NCBI RefSeq assembly: GCF_030143255.1
Contig: NZ_JARJNR010000008.1
Span: forward strand, 80,823 to 144,822
Length of the DNA stretch: 64,000 nucleotides
DNA from: Frigidibacter sp. SD6-1
GTDB taxonomy: Bacteria; Pseudomonadota; Alphaproteobacteria; Rhodobacterales; Rhodobacteraceae
Direction of reading: 5' to 3'
Part shown: in pieces, positions 50,566 through 59,690 of the stretch
Position numbering within the stretch: position 1 is the stretch's first letter
Layout of the letters: each line of letters begins with the position of its first letter
Notes under the pieces: model-generated
Databases searched by the model: none
The model's input: the letters and a program-made list of their open reading frames with translations, nothing else
Told to the model about the DNA's origin: nothing
Position numbers and translations under genes: made by a program

Positions 50566-50643
50566 CCGGCCGCTCGTCGTCGCCCTGCGGGCGCTCCTCG
50601 CTGGCCGACGAGAAGCGTCAGCGCACGAGGAGGCTCCCGGCCG
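50566..50643. repeat. About 80-base intergenic repeat, copy 2
   Basis: This second copy aligns with 47301-47379, sharing CCGCTCGTCG, CCGACGAG and ACGAGGAGGCTCCCGG. It runs into the palindrome GGCCGCGCGGCC (50639-50650). It lies between the 3' end of rpoH (minus) and the psd start region, so it may help end the rpoH transcript or belong to an untranslated region. Confidence 0.5.
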
Positions 50644-50654
50644 CGCGGCCGTAC

Positions 50655-51551
50655 TCAGGATGCGGTCAGCATGCCCTTCTCGCGCGCCAGATCGCGCATC
50701 CGCGCCTGCAGCTTCTCGAAAGCCCGCACCTCGATCTGGCGGATCCGCTCGCGGCTCACGTCATATTGCGCGGACAGATCCTCCAGCGTCACCGGCTCGT
50801 CCTGCAGGCGGCGCTGCATCAGGATGTCCTTCTCGCGTTCGTTCAGCGTATCCATCGCCCGCACGAGAAGCGCGCGGCGCGCATCCAGCTCCTCGCTCTC
50901 GGCATAGGCGGTGGCCTGATCGGCACCCTCGTCCTCGAGCCAGTCCTGCCATTGCGACCCGCCCTCGCCATCGGCCCCGACCGTGACATTGAGTGAGGCA
51001 TCCGAGCCCGACAGCCGCCGGTTCATGTCGATGACCTCGTCCTCGGTCACGTTCAGGTCGCGGGCGATCCGCGCGACATTCTCGGGGCGCAGGTCGCCCT
51101 CTTCCAGCGCGCCGATCTTCGACTTGGCCTTGCGGAGGTTGAAGAACAGCTTCTTCTGCGCCGAGGTGGTGCCAAGCTTCACGAGGCTCCACGACCTGAG
51201 GATATATTCCTGGATCGAGGCGCGGATCCACCACATCGCATAGGTGGCCAGCCGGAAGCCGCGTTCGGGATCGAAGCGCTTGACCGCCTGCATCAGCCCG
51301 ACATTCGCCTCGGAAATCACTTCCGCCTGCGGCAGGCCGTAGCCGCGGTAGCCCATGGCGATCTTGGCGGCGAGTCTCAAATGCGAGGTCACCAGACGAT
51401 GGGCCGCCTGCGGGTCCTCGTGGTCGGCCCAGCGCTTGGCGAGCATATATTCCTCTTCCGGCTCCAGGAGCGGAAATTTGCGAATCTCCTGCAGATAGCG
51501 GTTCATCCCCTGTTCGGGGCTCGGGGCGGGAAGGTTCGTATAGCTCGTCAT
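50655..51551 (-). CDS. rpoH: RNA polymerase heat-shock sigma factor RpoH
   Basis: The 298-residue sigma-70 family protein has the RpoH box QKKLFFNLRKAK (around residue 130), region 2 RLATYAMWWIRASIQEYIL and region 4 helix-turn-helix LEDLSAQYDVSRERIRQIEVR. It resembles the RpoHI type of Rhodobacterales. ATG at 51551 (MTSYTNLPAPSP) follows AAAGGGTCC on the minus strand; the preceding TTG is an alternative. It directs transcription of heat-shock genes. Control would come mainly from translation and protein stability, not visible here. Confidence 0.95.
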   Translation of the reverse strand: MTSYTNLPAPSPEQGMNRYLQEIRKFPLLEPEEEYMLAKRWADHEDPQAAHRLVTSHLRLAAKIAMGYRGYGLPQAEVISEANVGLMQAVKRFDPERGFRLATYAMWWIRASIQEYILRSWSLVKLGTTSAQKKLFFNLRKAKSKIGALEEGDLRPENVARIARDLNVTEDEVIDMNRRLSGSDASLNVTVGADGEGGSQWQDWLEDEGADQATAYAESEELDARRALLVRAMDTLNEREKDILMQRRLQDEPVTLEDLSAQYDVSRERIRQIEVRAFEKLQARMRDLAREKGMLTAS

Positions 51552-51805
51552 CAAGGACCCTTTCGCGGGTTTGGGCTGGGGAATCTATGTCGCCCCGGCT
51601 GCCCGTACAAGACCCCAACCGGCGGCGCGGTTCCCGGTCAGTTGGATTGACCTTACCCCCGGGTGACCGGCCAGGCATCGGCAAAAGGCGGTTCATGTCC
51701 GCAGATCACGGCCATTTCAGCCAGCGCGAGCGGCGCGCGTCGGGAATTCCAGACTGTACGGTCCGTTTTGATGGTTCTAGGAACGCCCGCAGAGAACACC
51801 TGAAA

Positions 51806-52402
51806 ATGGCGGCGCAGATGAACGACCTCTTCCCCCTTCTCAACCGGGCATCCCTCGTCCGGGCGGTCCTGTCCGCTTTTGCCCTCGTCGGACTGATGTC
51901 CGGGATGGCCGCCGCACAGGGTTACCCCTGCCCCAGCGGCCCGGGCCCGGGCGAGGTGATGATCGGGACCTCCGGCGGCGGCGCGAGCGGGATCGCGGAA
52001 ATACCGATCTGCGCTCCGAGTGGCGGCGGCTACGGCGGCGGTTATGACACCGGCCCAAGCGGCTATTGGTCGGAACGATTCGCCGCCATCGCCTGGGGCA
52101 CAGAGCCGGACGGTCGCCCGACCTATACCTACGCCTTCGACTATCCCAGCAACAATGAGGCCGTTAACGCCGCTGTTGCCGAATGCAAGCGTCTCGGCTT
52201 TCAGGATTGCCGCCCCGGCACCGATGTCGCCAACGGCTCGATCGCCATTGTCGTCGCGTCCGACGGCAACCTCTTCGCCGATTGGGGCAAGAACGGCAGG
52301 CAAGCGAAATCGAAGGCGATGAAGGCCTGCCGCGCCTACAACGGCAAGAAATGCACCGCCGAGGAGGTGATCGACAGTCCCGCGGTCTGGATGAGCTACT
52401 GA
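51806..52402 (+). CDS. Exported DUF4189 domain protein
   Basis: This 198-residue protein has a hydrophobic export segment (ASLVRAVLSAFALVGLMSGM, cleavage near MAAAQG). A Gly-rich linker follows, then a C-terminal DUF4189 domain with the segments WGTEPDGRPTYTYAFDYPSN, NEAVNAAVAECKRLGFQDC and KAMKACRAYNGKKC. DUF4189 is found in secreted bacterial proteins, often of unknown role. ATG at 51806 or 51818 are both possible. It is divergent from rpoH and convergent to the PhoX-like gene. Confidence 0.82.
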   Translation: MAAQMNDLFPLLNRASLVRAVLSAFALVGLMSGMAAAQGYPCPSGPGPGEVMIGTSGGGASGIAEIPICAPSGGGYGGGYDTGPSGYWSERFAAIAWGTEPDGRPTYTYAFDYPSNNEAVNAAVAECKRLGFQDCRPGTDVANGSIAIVVASDGNLFADWGKNGRQAKSKAMKACRAYNGKKCTAEEVIDSPAVWMSY

Positions 52403-52420
52403 TCGGAAGCGACAACAATA

Positions 52421-52444
52421 CAAGGGCGCACGCAGGCGCCCTTG
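52421..52444. terminator. Terminator-like hairpin between convergent genes
   Basis: CAAGGGCGC (52421-52429) and GCGCCCTTG (52436-52444) form a perfect 9-bp stem with a six-base loop, followed by CTTCTG. It lies between the DUF4189 gene (plus) and the PhoX-like gene (minus). The T-run is weak, so efficiency is uncertain. Confidence 0.65.
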
Positions 52445-52464
52445 CTTCTGTCTGAGCACGCGGC

Positions 52465-53910
52465 TCACTGGCCGGTCGGCTTGAATCCCGTGATGATCAA
52501 CAGATCGTCGGTCGGATAATCGTCAACCATCGACATCTGGCCGTCATCGGAATGCTGGATGTTCACCCAAGCCATCTTGCCGTCGTCGGAGAACAGGAAG
52601 CCGGTCGGTTCCGCCGACGTGTCAGCAACCGAGAGCATGCGCGCGCAGCCGTCGGACTTGATATCGCGGTCCGCACCATCGGGCAGGCAGGCCCAGATAT
52701 CGCCGTTCGGGTGATCCTCGACGACATAGAGAAGGCCGGTCCCGGGCTGGAAGGCGAGATTGTCGAAGGAATTGGCCTCGCGGTCGCCCTCGACGAAACG
52801 GTTCACCTCGGTCGTGAAGGCGATCTTGCCCTCGGCATCAGCAACCGGCACCTCCATCGGCGACAGGTCGGTCGCGCAGATGACTTCGGCGAAATTGCCC
52901 GCATCCTCGTTGCCGGTATTGGCCCAGCAGAAGCGGATCCCCGCGCCCGCATAGGCCGGATCGGCATGCAGATCCTCGGGGCGATAGTAACCGGTCGCAC
53001 CCTTGGCATCGGCATCGGCCCGTGCGATCAGCGGATCGACCGCAATCCAGCACGCATTGCCGATCTCGCAGCCCTGACCGGCCTGCATCTTGTCATCGCG
53101 GCACGAGACCTGCATCGCATAGGTCGCACCGGCCGCAAAAGGCGAGGCTTCGGGATCGGTGATCGGCCCGCCGGTCGCGGCCTTTGCGGGCACGAACTTG
53201 AAGATCGCGCCGCCATCGGCATCGGCATTCGCCGTGCCGGGCCGCAGCTCGTCGCCGCCGATCACCACGCCTTCGGGCGTGATCGTCAGCCCTTCCCAGG
53301 CCATGGTCGGCAGCGCCATCCGCCGCACCACGCGCGCATCGCTTACCTCGCCGGTCGCGCGATCACTGATCACGGCATTCTCAAGCGCCAGCGGATCGAA
53401 GATCTCATAGGCGCCGCCGTCATCCTCTTCCTCGGTCGCAAGGATCGTGCCCCAGGGCGTGGCGCGGATGCCGTCGCAGCCCTGCATGCCGCGCACCAGG
53501 GTCTTCACCGCCCCGCCATCGAGCGCCACCGACTGCAACGACGGGTTCAGCTTGCCCGCCGCGATCTCTTCGCGGTCGCCCTCGATGCAGACGATCAGAT
53601 GGGTGGGCTTATCGGCCGGAAAAAGCGCCATCATGTCGGCCTTGTTGGCGATCTCGCGCGTCAGGTAGGTGGCGGTCAGCCCCTCGGCCAGCAGCACCTG
53701 CGCCCCGGCGGGCTGGTCCGGCGCACGGAAATTTTCGGCCGTTTCCGGCGCCGAAGCGGCAAGCGGCGCGGCAAAGCCGTACAGCGCATCGCTTTGTTCG
53801 GCGCGCATTCGGTCGACCATCGCGCCGAAATCTTCGGCCGCAAGCGGCAGGGGCGCGAGAAGCGCGGCGAGGCCAACCAGGCTGGCTGCGGGGATCGAGC
53901 GACACATCAT
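52465..53910 (-). CDS. Secreted PhoX/DUF839-like protein
   Basis: The 481-residue protein has a Sec signal (AASLVGLAALLAPLPLAAED). Conserved blocks are THLIVCIEGDREE, GIRATPWGTILATEEEDDGG and FDNLAFQPGTGLLYVVEDHP, which fit DUF839/PhoX, a beta-propeller phosphatase family that uses iron and calcium. It is shorter than typical PhoX and has Sec rather than Tat features, so catalytic identity is uncertain. ATG at 53910 follows AAGGAGATAG. It should be periplasmic. Confidence 0.8.
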   Translation of the reverse strand: MMCRSIPAASLVGLAALLAPLPLAAEDFGAMVDRMRAEQSDALYGFAAPLAASAPETAENFRAPDQPAGAQVLLAEGLTATYLTREIANKADMMALFPADKPTHLIVCIEGDREEIAAGKLNPSLQSVALDGGAVKTLVRGMQGCDGIRATPWGTILATEEEDDGGAYEIFDPLALENAVISDRATGEVSDARVVRRMALPTMAWEGLTITPEGVVIGGDELRPGTANADADGGAIFKFVPAKAATGGPITDPEASPFAAGATYAMQVSCRDDKMQAGQGCEIGNACWIAVDPLIARADADAKGATGYYRPEDLHADPAYAGAGIRFCWANTGNEDAGNFAEVICATDLSPMEVPVADAEGKIAFTTEVNRFVEGDREANSFDNLAFQPGTGLLYVVEDHPNGDIWACLPDGADRDIKSDGCARMLSVADTSAEPTGFLFSDDGKMAWVNIQHSDDGQMSMVDDYPTDDLLIITGFKPTGQ

Positions 53911-53999
53911 CTATCTCCTTCTGAAGGTCGCTGTCGCCATCGCGCGCGAACGTAACAGGCGTCTGTCAGTCTCGCGATGCTTTTGCGATGATCGCCCGC

Positions 54000-55034
54000 T
54001 CAGCCCCTCAGCGCGTCGAGCAACCCGGCGAAATCGGCGGGCAGCGGGCTTTCAAACGACAGGTCCTCTTTCGTGACCGGATGCACAAAGCCAAGCGTCG
54101 CCGCATGCAGCGCCTGACGCGGGAAAGCGGCCGCCTGTTCCGCCGCCGCCCCGGCCACCGCCTTGGGCGACAGTTTCCGCCGCCCGCCATAGGTCTGATC
54201 GCCCAGAAGCCCGTGGCCCGCATGGGCCATATGCACCCGGATCTGGTGGGTGCGCCCGGTCTCGAGCCAGCATTCGACCAGCGCGGCGACCGGCGGCGTG
54301 CCGAACGCCTCGATCACCCGCACCCGCGTCACCGCATGGCGCCCGCCGTGAAACAGCACCGCCTGCTTTTGCCGATCGGTCTTGTGGCGGGCAAGCTGGG
54401 TGGTGATCTTCAATATCCCGCCCGCCTCGAAACTGGTGCCCTTCACCCCATGCAGGCGCGGGTCGTTCTGGTCGGGCACGCCATGGACCAGCGCCAGATA
54501 GCGCCGCTCGACGGTATGTTTCTCGAACTGGCGGGCCAGCCCGTGATGGGCGCGGTCGGACTTCGCCACCACCAGAAGCCCGGTCGTATCCTTGTCGATC
54601 CGGTGCACGATGCCCGGCCGCTTCTCGCCGCCGACACCCGACAATCTGTCGCCGAAATGATGCAAAAGCGCATTGACCAAAGTCCCCGACTGCGACCCCG
54701 GCGCGGGATGGACGACCATGCCCGCGGGCTTGTCGATGACGATGAGGTCGTCATCCTCCCACACGACCGAGAGCGCGATCTCCTCGGCGCGGGTCTCGAC
54801 CTCCTCCGGTGGGCCCACCTCGATTTCGAACATGTCACCTTCGGCGACCTTCGCCTTGGCGTCCGTCACCACCGTGCCCGCCTTGCGGATGGCACCTTCG
54901 GCCAGAAGCTTCGCCAGCCGCGAGCGCGAGAGCGACGCTTCCTCTGGCACATCGCGCGCCAAGGCCTTATCAAGCCGGTCCGGCGGGTTCGGCCCGATCA
55001 CCACGCTGAGAACGGGGGTTCTTATGTCCGACAT
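54000..55034 (-). CDS. RluA family pseudouridine synthase (RluD-like)
   Basis: The 344-residue protein has an N-terminal S4 domain (LSRSRLAKLLAEGAIRKAG) and the catalytic motif HRIDKDTTGLLVVAKSD with active Asp in RIDKDT. RTHQIRVHMAHAGHGLLGDQ is the C-terminal signature. It likely modifies 23S rRNA helix 69 uridines. ATG at 55034 is used; the frame extends upstream to 55268 but that opposes another gene. The first 11 bases overlap the divergent gene at 55024. Confidence 0.93.
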   Translation of the reverse strand: MSDIRTPVLSVVIGPNPPDRLDKALARDVPEEASLSRSRLAKLLAEGAIRKAGTVVTDAKAKVAEGDMFEIEVGPPEEVETRAEEIALSVVWEDDDLIVIDKPAGMVVHPAPGSQSGTLVNALLHHFGDRLSGVGGEKRPGIVHRIDKDTTGLLVVAKSDRAHHGLARQFEKHTVERRYLALVHGVPDQNDPRLHGVKGTSFEAGGILKITTQLARHKTDRQKQAVLFHGGRHAVTRVRVIEAFGTPPVAALVECWLETGRTHQIRVHMAHAGHGLLGDQTYGGRRKLSPKAVAGAAAEQAAAFPRQALHAATLGFVHPVTKEDLSFESPLPADFAGLLDALRG

Positions 55035-55389
55035 GAAGCCTGCTTCCCTGCCCGAGGACCAGCCTGCAACCGGGATCGAGACCCTGCCGCCGGAACTGAG
55101 ATTCCTCAAACGCCTGGTGACGGTCCTGACCGCCACGATGATCGCCGGTCTTCTAACCATCATCCTGATCTTTGTCACCCGCTTCCCCGGCGCTGCCACG
55201 CCCGGCGCGCTTCCCGCCCTGCCCGACCACATCACCCTGCCCGCAGGCGCAAGCGCAACGGCCGTCACCTATGGTCCCGGCTGGATAGGCGTGGTGACCG
55301 ACGCCAATGCCTTCCTGATCTTCGATGCCGCCACCGGCGCCCTGCGCCAGACGGTTTCCCTCACACCTTCCATCGCGCCGGAAGGCTGA
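55024..55389 (+). CDS. Small single-pass membrane protein (possibly DUF6476)
   Basis: The 121-residue protein has one transmembrane helix (TVLTATMIAGLLTIILIFVT, near residue 35). A periplasmic part holds PDHITLPAGASATAVTYGPG. ATG at 55024 sits opposite the RluD start. I recall small proteins of this kind next to RluA in related genomes but give no function. It precedes the tRNA gene on the same strand. Confidence 0.72.
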   Translation: MSDMKPASLPEDQPATGIETLPPELRFLKRLVTVLTATMIAGLLTIILIFVTRFPGAATPGALPALPDHITLPAGASATAVTYGPGWIGVVTDANAFLIFDAATGALRQTVSLTPSIAPEG

Positions 55390-55463
55390 GCGAAATTCCC
55401 GCCACCTGGCAGACGTTTGGCCCTTGCATTGCCCCGGCGGGGGGGCTAAATGCCGCTCCCAAC

Positions 55464-55540
55464 GGACCCGTAGCTCAGCTGGATAGAGCACCAGACTACG
55501 AATCTGGGGGTCGGGCGTTCGAATCGCTCCGGGTCCGCCA
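55464..55540 (+). tRNA. tRNA-Arg (anticodon ACG), CCA encoded
   Basis: A 77-base cloverleaf: acceptor GGACCCG pairs with CGGGTCC (55530-55536), D-arm GCTCAGCTGGATAGAGC, anticodon stem CCAGA/TCTGG with anticodon ACG at 55498-55500, a TTCGAAT T-loop, discriminator G and genomic CCA at 55538-55540. It reads CGN codons after A34 deamination by TadA. It is located between two protein genes, with no nearby tRNA cluster. Confidence 0.97.
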
Positions 55541-55658
55541 TCCCCCTCCCATCAATGATGGTAACGGCGCTTCGGGCGCGCGCTGAGGAACGGGCGTCGC
55601 GCCATTGTCCATGCCTGACAGGCAGGATAGGACATCCCTGCCAATCCGGGACGCGCCG

Positions 55659-56105
55659 ATGACCAACCGCCTCGCCTATCCGCTTGCCTTCGCCTCGGGC
55701 GGACTGCTGACCCTGATGGTGCTGTTCAACGGCCAATGGGCGCGCGAGGGGACGCCGCTCTTCGCCTCTTGGATGGCGCATGGAACGGGCACCGCAGCGG
55801 CGCTGGTCTTCCTGCTTCTGCTCCGTCTGGGGCGGAGACCATCGGAAACGCGCCGCCCTGCGCCTCTCTGGGCCTATCTCGGCGGTCTGTCCGGCGCGGT
55901 GACGGTGATGCTGACCTCGACCACGGTGAACAGTTTCCTCGCGCTCTCGGGCACGCTGGCGCTCGGGCTGGCCGGACAGGCGGGGTTCAGCCTTCTCTCT
56001 GACCGGTTCGGCTGGTTCGGCCTGCCCGCGCGTCGGATCGGCGGGACCGACCTTGCCGCGCTCGCGCTCATTCTCGCGGGCAGTCTTCTCGTGATCTTTA
56101 CCTGA
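55659..56105 (+). CDS. YdcZ/DUF606 family half-size DMT transporter, first of pair
   Basis: The 148-residue protein has about five transmembrane helices, for example LAFASGGLLTLMVLFNGQW and LSGAVTVMLTSTTVNSFLAL. It belongs to the YdcZ/DUF606 half-transporter group of the DMT superfamily, which work as heterodimers of paired genes. ATG at 55659 (MTNRLAYP) is preferred to the upstream frame start at 55605. Its partner follows after eight bases. Cargo is unknown. Confidence 0.85.
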   Translation: MTNRLAYPLAFASGGLLTLMVLFNGQWAREGTPLFASWMAHGTGTAAALVFLLLLRLGRRPSETRRPAPLWAYLGGLSGAVTVMLTSTTVNSFLALSGTLALGLAGQAGFSLLSDRFGWFGLPARRIGGTDLAALALILAGSLLVIFT

Positions 56106-56112
56106 GGCCCTG

Positions 56113-56535
56113 ATGCTGCAACCGATCCTCTTCGCTTTTCTCGGCGGCGCGCTCGTCTCGGTCAGCCGGGCGATCAACGGGCGGCTGTCGCTTGCAACCT
56201 CGGCGATGACCGCCTCGTTCTGGAACCATCTGGTCGGGTTCCTCTTCCTCTCTGCCGTGGCCCTTCTCTGGGGCGGGCTGATGCCCGGCGGCTGGCCCGA
56301 CGCGCCGGTGACCGCCTGGTTCGGCGGGACGCTCGGCGTCCTCTTCGTCGCTTCCGGCAGCTGGCTCGTCGCCCGCATCGGCGCCACGCTGACCGCGATG
56401 CTGGTGATCGCCGGACAGATGGTGTCGGGCGTCGCGCTCGACCTAGCGCTTGGCCAGTCGGACAACCTCCTGCCCAAGGCGGCAGGCGTCGCGCTGATCC
56501 TCGCGGGAATGATGCTGGCGCGCCGCGGCCGGTAG
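56113..56535 (+). CDS. YdcZ/DUF606 family half-size DMT transporter, second of pair
   Basis: The 140-residue protein has about five helices. ALVSVSRAINGRLS near the N-terminus and WLVARIGATLTAMLVIAGQM are DUF606 features. It should pair with the preceding gene product in the inner membrane to form a full transporter. Its stop lies four bases from the convergent phosphonate permease stop, so any terminator must lie within coding sequence. Confidence 0.87.
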   Translation: MLQPILFAFLGGALVSVSRAINGRLSLATSAMTASFWNHLVGFLFLSAVALLWGGLMPGGWPDAPVTAWFGGTLGVLFVASGSWLVARIGATLTAMLVIAGQMVSGVALDLALGQSDNLLPKAAGVALILAGMMLARRGR

Positions 56536-56539
56536 GCCG

Positions 56540-58549
56540 TCAGCGTGCGCGCCAGGCCTGGGTCCGGCCGAGAATACGCCGCGAGGCAAAGGCATGCAGG
56601 ATACGTGCTGCTGCATTCGTATAGAAGATCATCATCCCCATCGCCGCCGCCGGAGCGATATCGCCCGCATCATCCATGTTGAGGACCGCGACCGAGGCCA
56701 GCGCGGTATGGGTCGAATAAAGGAACACCACCGCCGACACGGTCGTCATTGCATTCACGAACATGTAGATCGAGATATCGAGGATCGCGGGCAGGCACAC
56801 GGGCACCGTCACCCGCGCGAAGAGCCGCCAGAAGGGCTGCCGCAGCGAGGCTGCGACCGGCTCGAACTCCGCGTCGATCTGCTTGAGCGCGGTCAGCGCC
56901 GTCAGATGCCCGACCGTGTAGAAATGGGTCACGGTCGAAATCACCAGGATCGCCATCGTGCCATAAAGGAAGTTCAGCGGATTGGCCGGATCGTTGAAGA
57001 AGAAAATATAGGCAAGCCCCAGCACCATGCCCGGAATGGCCATCGGCAGCATGGCGAAGAACTGGAAGAGCGCGCGGCCCGCGCGGAACCCGTCGACCTT
57101 TTCGACCATATAGGCGCCGGTGAAGATGATCGCGGTGCCCGCCACCGCCGTCATCGCGGCCAGTTGCAGCGAGTTCCAGTAGGCAGCCCAGCCGCCGCCA
57201 TCCATCCGGTTGAAGGCATAGTTCTTCAGGCTGAGGCTCAGGTCATAGGGCCAGAATTTCACCAAGGCCGCCACCTGGCAGACCGCGATGATCCCGGCGA
57301 TGAAGATCGCGACCACCAGGCACCAGAGCAGCATCAGCATGTCGAACCGCCGGTCGGGTTTCGGCTGATAGGGCACGGAACGCGCCGACAGAAGCGAGAC
57401 CTGTTTCTTCTGCACCTGCCGGTCGATGATGAAGGCAAAGACGGCGGGGATCAGAAGGACGACTGAAACAACCGCCCCCATCTCGAAATTCTGCTGGCCG
57501 ATCACCTGCTTGTAGATGTCGATCGCCAGCACGTTGTACTGCCCGCCGATGACCTTCGGCAGGCCGAAATCGGTGATGACGAGGGTGAAGGTCACGAAGG
57601 CAGCCGAGATCAGGCCGTAGCGCGCGCCGGGGATGGTGACCGTCCAGAAGGTCCGCCAGCTTGAGGCGCGCAGGCTTTCGGCCGCCTCATACTGGCGCTG
57701 GTCGGCGATGGAAAGCGCGGTCGAGATGATGATCAAGGCATGCGGAAAAGTGAAGAAGACCGAGCCGATGACGATCCCCAGAGGCCCGTAGATCGACTGC
57801 CCCATCAGTAGGCCTTTGAGGAAGCCTTGATTGCCGAAGAGATAGATAAGCGCGATGCCGGGCAGAAGCGAGGGCACCAGGATCGGCATCATCGCGATCA
57901 GCCGGAACGTGCCCTTGAACGGGATGCAGCTGCGATTGAGCGCATAGGCGAAGCCGAAGGCGAGGCCCACGGTCAGCACGGTCGAGACGATGGCGATGAA
58001 AAGCGAGTTTTCGATCGAGGAGAAAAGGGCGGCATTCGAGAAATAATCGACATAATTCTGCAGCCCGACTGTCGTGACCGGCCTGAGATTCACGCGCCGG
58101 AAGGTGTTGCTGTCGAACTCCTGCCACTCGGTGGTGCGCTGCAGGTCAAGGCCGACGAGATAAGGCGCGTCGGCGGTCGTGCTGCGCAGGCGGTATTTCA
58201 CCGGGCTCTTGAAGCTGAAGTCGGGGAAAAGGTCTGTGACGGCAAGCCGCCCGTCGGAAGAGGAGGCGAGATCATCGGCGGTGAACTTGCCCAACACCTC
58301 GTTGAGGCTGGCGGCGCTGACCGGCTCGCCCCAGACCGTGCCGCTTTCGTCGCTGACCTGGAATTCATAGCGCGCAAGGTCGAAGCCGTAGGTCACGAAG
58401 CTTTTCGACAGCATCGCGTAAAGCGGCAGGACCAGCGCGGCGAAGAGGTAAAGCCCGATCAGCGCCATGAAGCAGCGCTTCACGATCCCGTCGCGGTCGA
58501 GCTTCAGCTTGACGGAGCGACCGGCGGGAAGGGTCGAGGTCCCGGCCAT
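56540..58549 (-). CDS. Fused-domain ABC permease, 2-aminoethylphosphonate/iron-type
   Basis: The 669-residue protein has two permease halves in one chain, each with the EAA-like loop (EAAESLRASSWRTFWTVTIP and a later counterpart around PVAASLRQPFWRLFARVTVP). A large non-membrane insert of about 110 residues (roughly residues 60-170) follows the first helix, probably periplasmic. This is the layout of the putative 2-aminoethylphosphonate permease and related Fe3+ permeases. It forms the channel with the ATPase and binding protein encoded upstream. The neighbours make a phosphonate the likely cargo. Confidence 0.88.
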   Translation of the reverse strand: MAGTSTLPAGRSVKLKLDRDGIVKRCFMALIGLYLFAALVLPLYAMLSKSFVTYGFDLARYEFQVSDESGTVWGEPVSAASLNEVLGKFTADDLASSSDGRLAVTDLFPDFSFKSPVKYRLRSTTADAPYLVGLDLQRTTEWQEFDSNTFRRVNLRPVTTVGLQNYVDYFSNAALFSSIENSLFIAIVSTVLTVGLAFGFAYALNRSCIPFKGTFRLIAMMPILVPSLLPGIALIYLFGNQGFLKGLLMGQSIYGPLGIVIGSVFFTFPHALIIISTALSIADQRQYEAAESLRASSWRTFWTVTIPGARYGLISAAFVTFTLVITDFGLPKVIGGQYNVLAIDIYKQVIGQQNFEMGAVVSVVLLIPAVFAFIIDRQVQKKQVSLLSARSVPYQPKPDRRFDMLMLLWCLVVAIFIAGIIAVCQVAALVKFWPYDLSLSLKNYAFNRMDGGGWAAYWNSLQLAAMTAVAGTAIIFTGAYMVEKVDGFRAGRALFQFFAMLPMAIPGMVLGLAYIFFFNDPANPLNFLYGTMAILVISTVTHFYTVGHLTALTALKQIDAEFEPVAASLRQPFWRLFARVTVPVCLPAILDISIYMFVNAMTTVSAVVFLYSTHTALASVAVLNMDDAGDIAPAAAMGMMIFYTNAAARILHAFASRRILGRTQAWRAR

Positions 58550-58550
58550 C

Positions 58551-59678
58551 TCAGGCGCCTCGCGGGAAAGCCAGCACCCGTTCGGCCGGCAGTTCCACCG
58601 TCAGGGCCGCGCCGGGCTCGATCCCGAGCCTGCGGACCGCATTCATCGAGAAGTTGGCGACAAGCGGCGTCTCCCCCAGGGCCTCGCTCGTCAAATGCGT
58701 GCGCCAATAGGAACCGAGGAACTCCATCGACGTCACCGTCACGTTCAGATGGTTCGGCGCCGGTTGCGCCTCGTGCCCGGCCGCATGGGGCAAGATATCT
58801 TCCGGCCGCACCGCCATTGTTACGGGCGCCCCGTCGGAAAGACCCTGCGCGCCGGTGGCAAGCGTTGCCTGGCCGACCCGCACCGCACCTTCGTCAAAGA
58901 CGCTCTCTATCTTGTTGGTTTCACCGATGAAATCGGCAACGAACAGCGTCGCCGGATCGCGGTAGATCTCGGTCGGCGTGCCGACCTGTTCGATCACGCC
59001 ATGGTTCATCACCACGATCCGGTCGGCCATCGACAAGGCCTCTTCCTGATCGTGGGTCACCATGATCGTCGTCACACCAAGTTTGCGCTGCAATTCCTTG
59101 ATTTCATGGCGCAAATGCACCCTGACCTTGGCATCGAGCGCCGACAGCGGTTCGTCCAGAAGCAGAAGGCCCGGATTGATCGCTATGGCGCGCGCCAGCG
59201 CGATCCGCTGCTGCTGGCCGCCTGACAGCTGGGCGGGATATTTCCTGCCCTGCTCGGGCAGGCCAACCAACGCCAGCAACTCCGCTACGCGCGCGGCGAT
59301 TTCGGCCTTCGGACGCCCGGTGTTTTCCAGACCGAAAGCGATGTTGCGCTCGACCGTCAGGTTCGGGAACAAGGCATAGGACTGAAAGACGATGCCGTAA
59401 TCGCGTTGCGATGCAGGCAGCGCGGATATGTCCCTTCCTGCCTGCCGGATCGTGCCCCGCGTCTGCGGATCGAGCCCGGCGATGGCCCTCAGAAGCGTGG
59501 TCTTGCCGCAGCCCGAGGGACCGAGGAAGCAGACGAACTCGCCCTTGCGGATATCGAGCGTGATATCCCTCAGCGCCACGAACTCGCCAAAGGCCTTCCA
59601 GCAGCCGTTGATCTTCAGATAGGGCTCGCCAGCCTCCGCGCGCGGCGCGTCTGCGATCAGTGCATTCATCATGTCCAT
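58551..59678 (-). CDS. ABC transporter ATP-binding protein of the phosphonate importer
   Basis: The 375-residue protein has Walker A GPSGCGKTT, signature LSGGQQQRIALARA, Walker B LLLLDEPLSALD and the switch His in MVTHDQEEA. The C-terminal TOBE-like regulatory domain is present (VTMAVRPEDILPH). ATG at 59678 lies one codon pair before other Met codons. It should drive the fused permease encoded one base after its stop. Family members import 2-aminoethylphosphonate, spermidine or iron; context favours phosphonate. Confidence 0.92.
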   Translation of the reverse strand: MDMMNALIADAPRAEAGEPYLKINGCWKAFGEFVALRDITLDIRKGEFVCFLGPSGCGKTTLLRAIAGLDPQTRGTIRQAGRDISALPASQRDYGIVFQSYALFPNLTVERNIAFGLENTGRPKAEIAARVAELLALVGLPEQGRKYPAQLSGGQQQRIALARAIAINPGLLLLDEPLSALDAKVRVHLRHEIKELQRKLGVTTIMVTHDQEEALSMADRIVVMNHGVIEQVGTPTEIYRDPATLFVADFIGETNKIESVFDEGAVRVGQATLATGAQGLSDGAPVTMAVRPEDILPHAAGHEAQPAPNHLNVTVTSMEFLGSYWRTHLTSEALGETPLVANFSMNAVRRLGIEPGAALTVELPAERVLAFPRGA

Positions 59679-59690
59679 CCGGGCAAGGGG

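Noticed and set aside
54000..55268. RluD start at 55268
   Set aside because: This would run antisense through the small membrane protein gene, and the added residues lack family similarity; ATG at 55034 gives the normal N-terminus.
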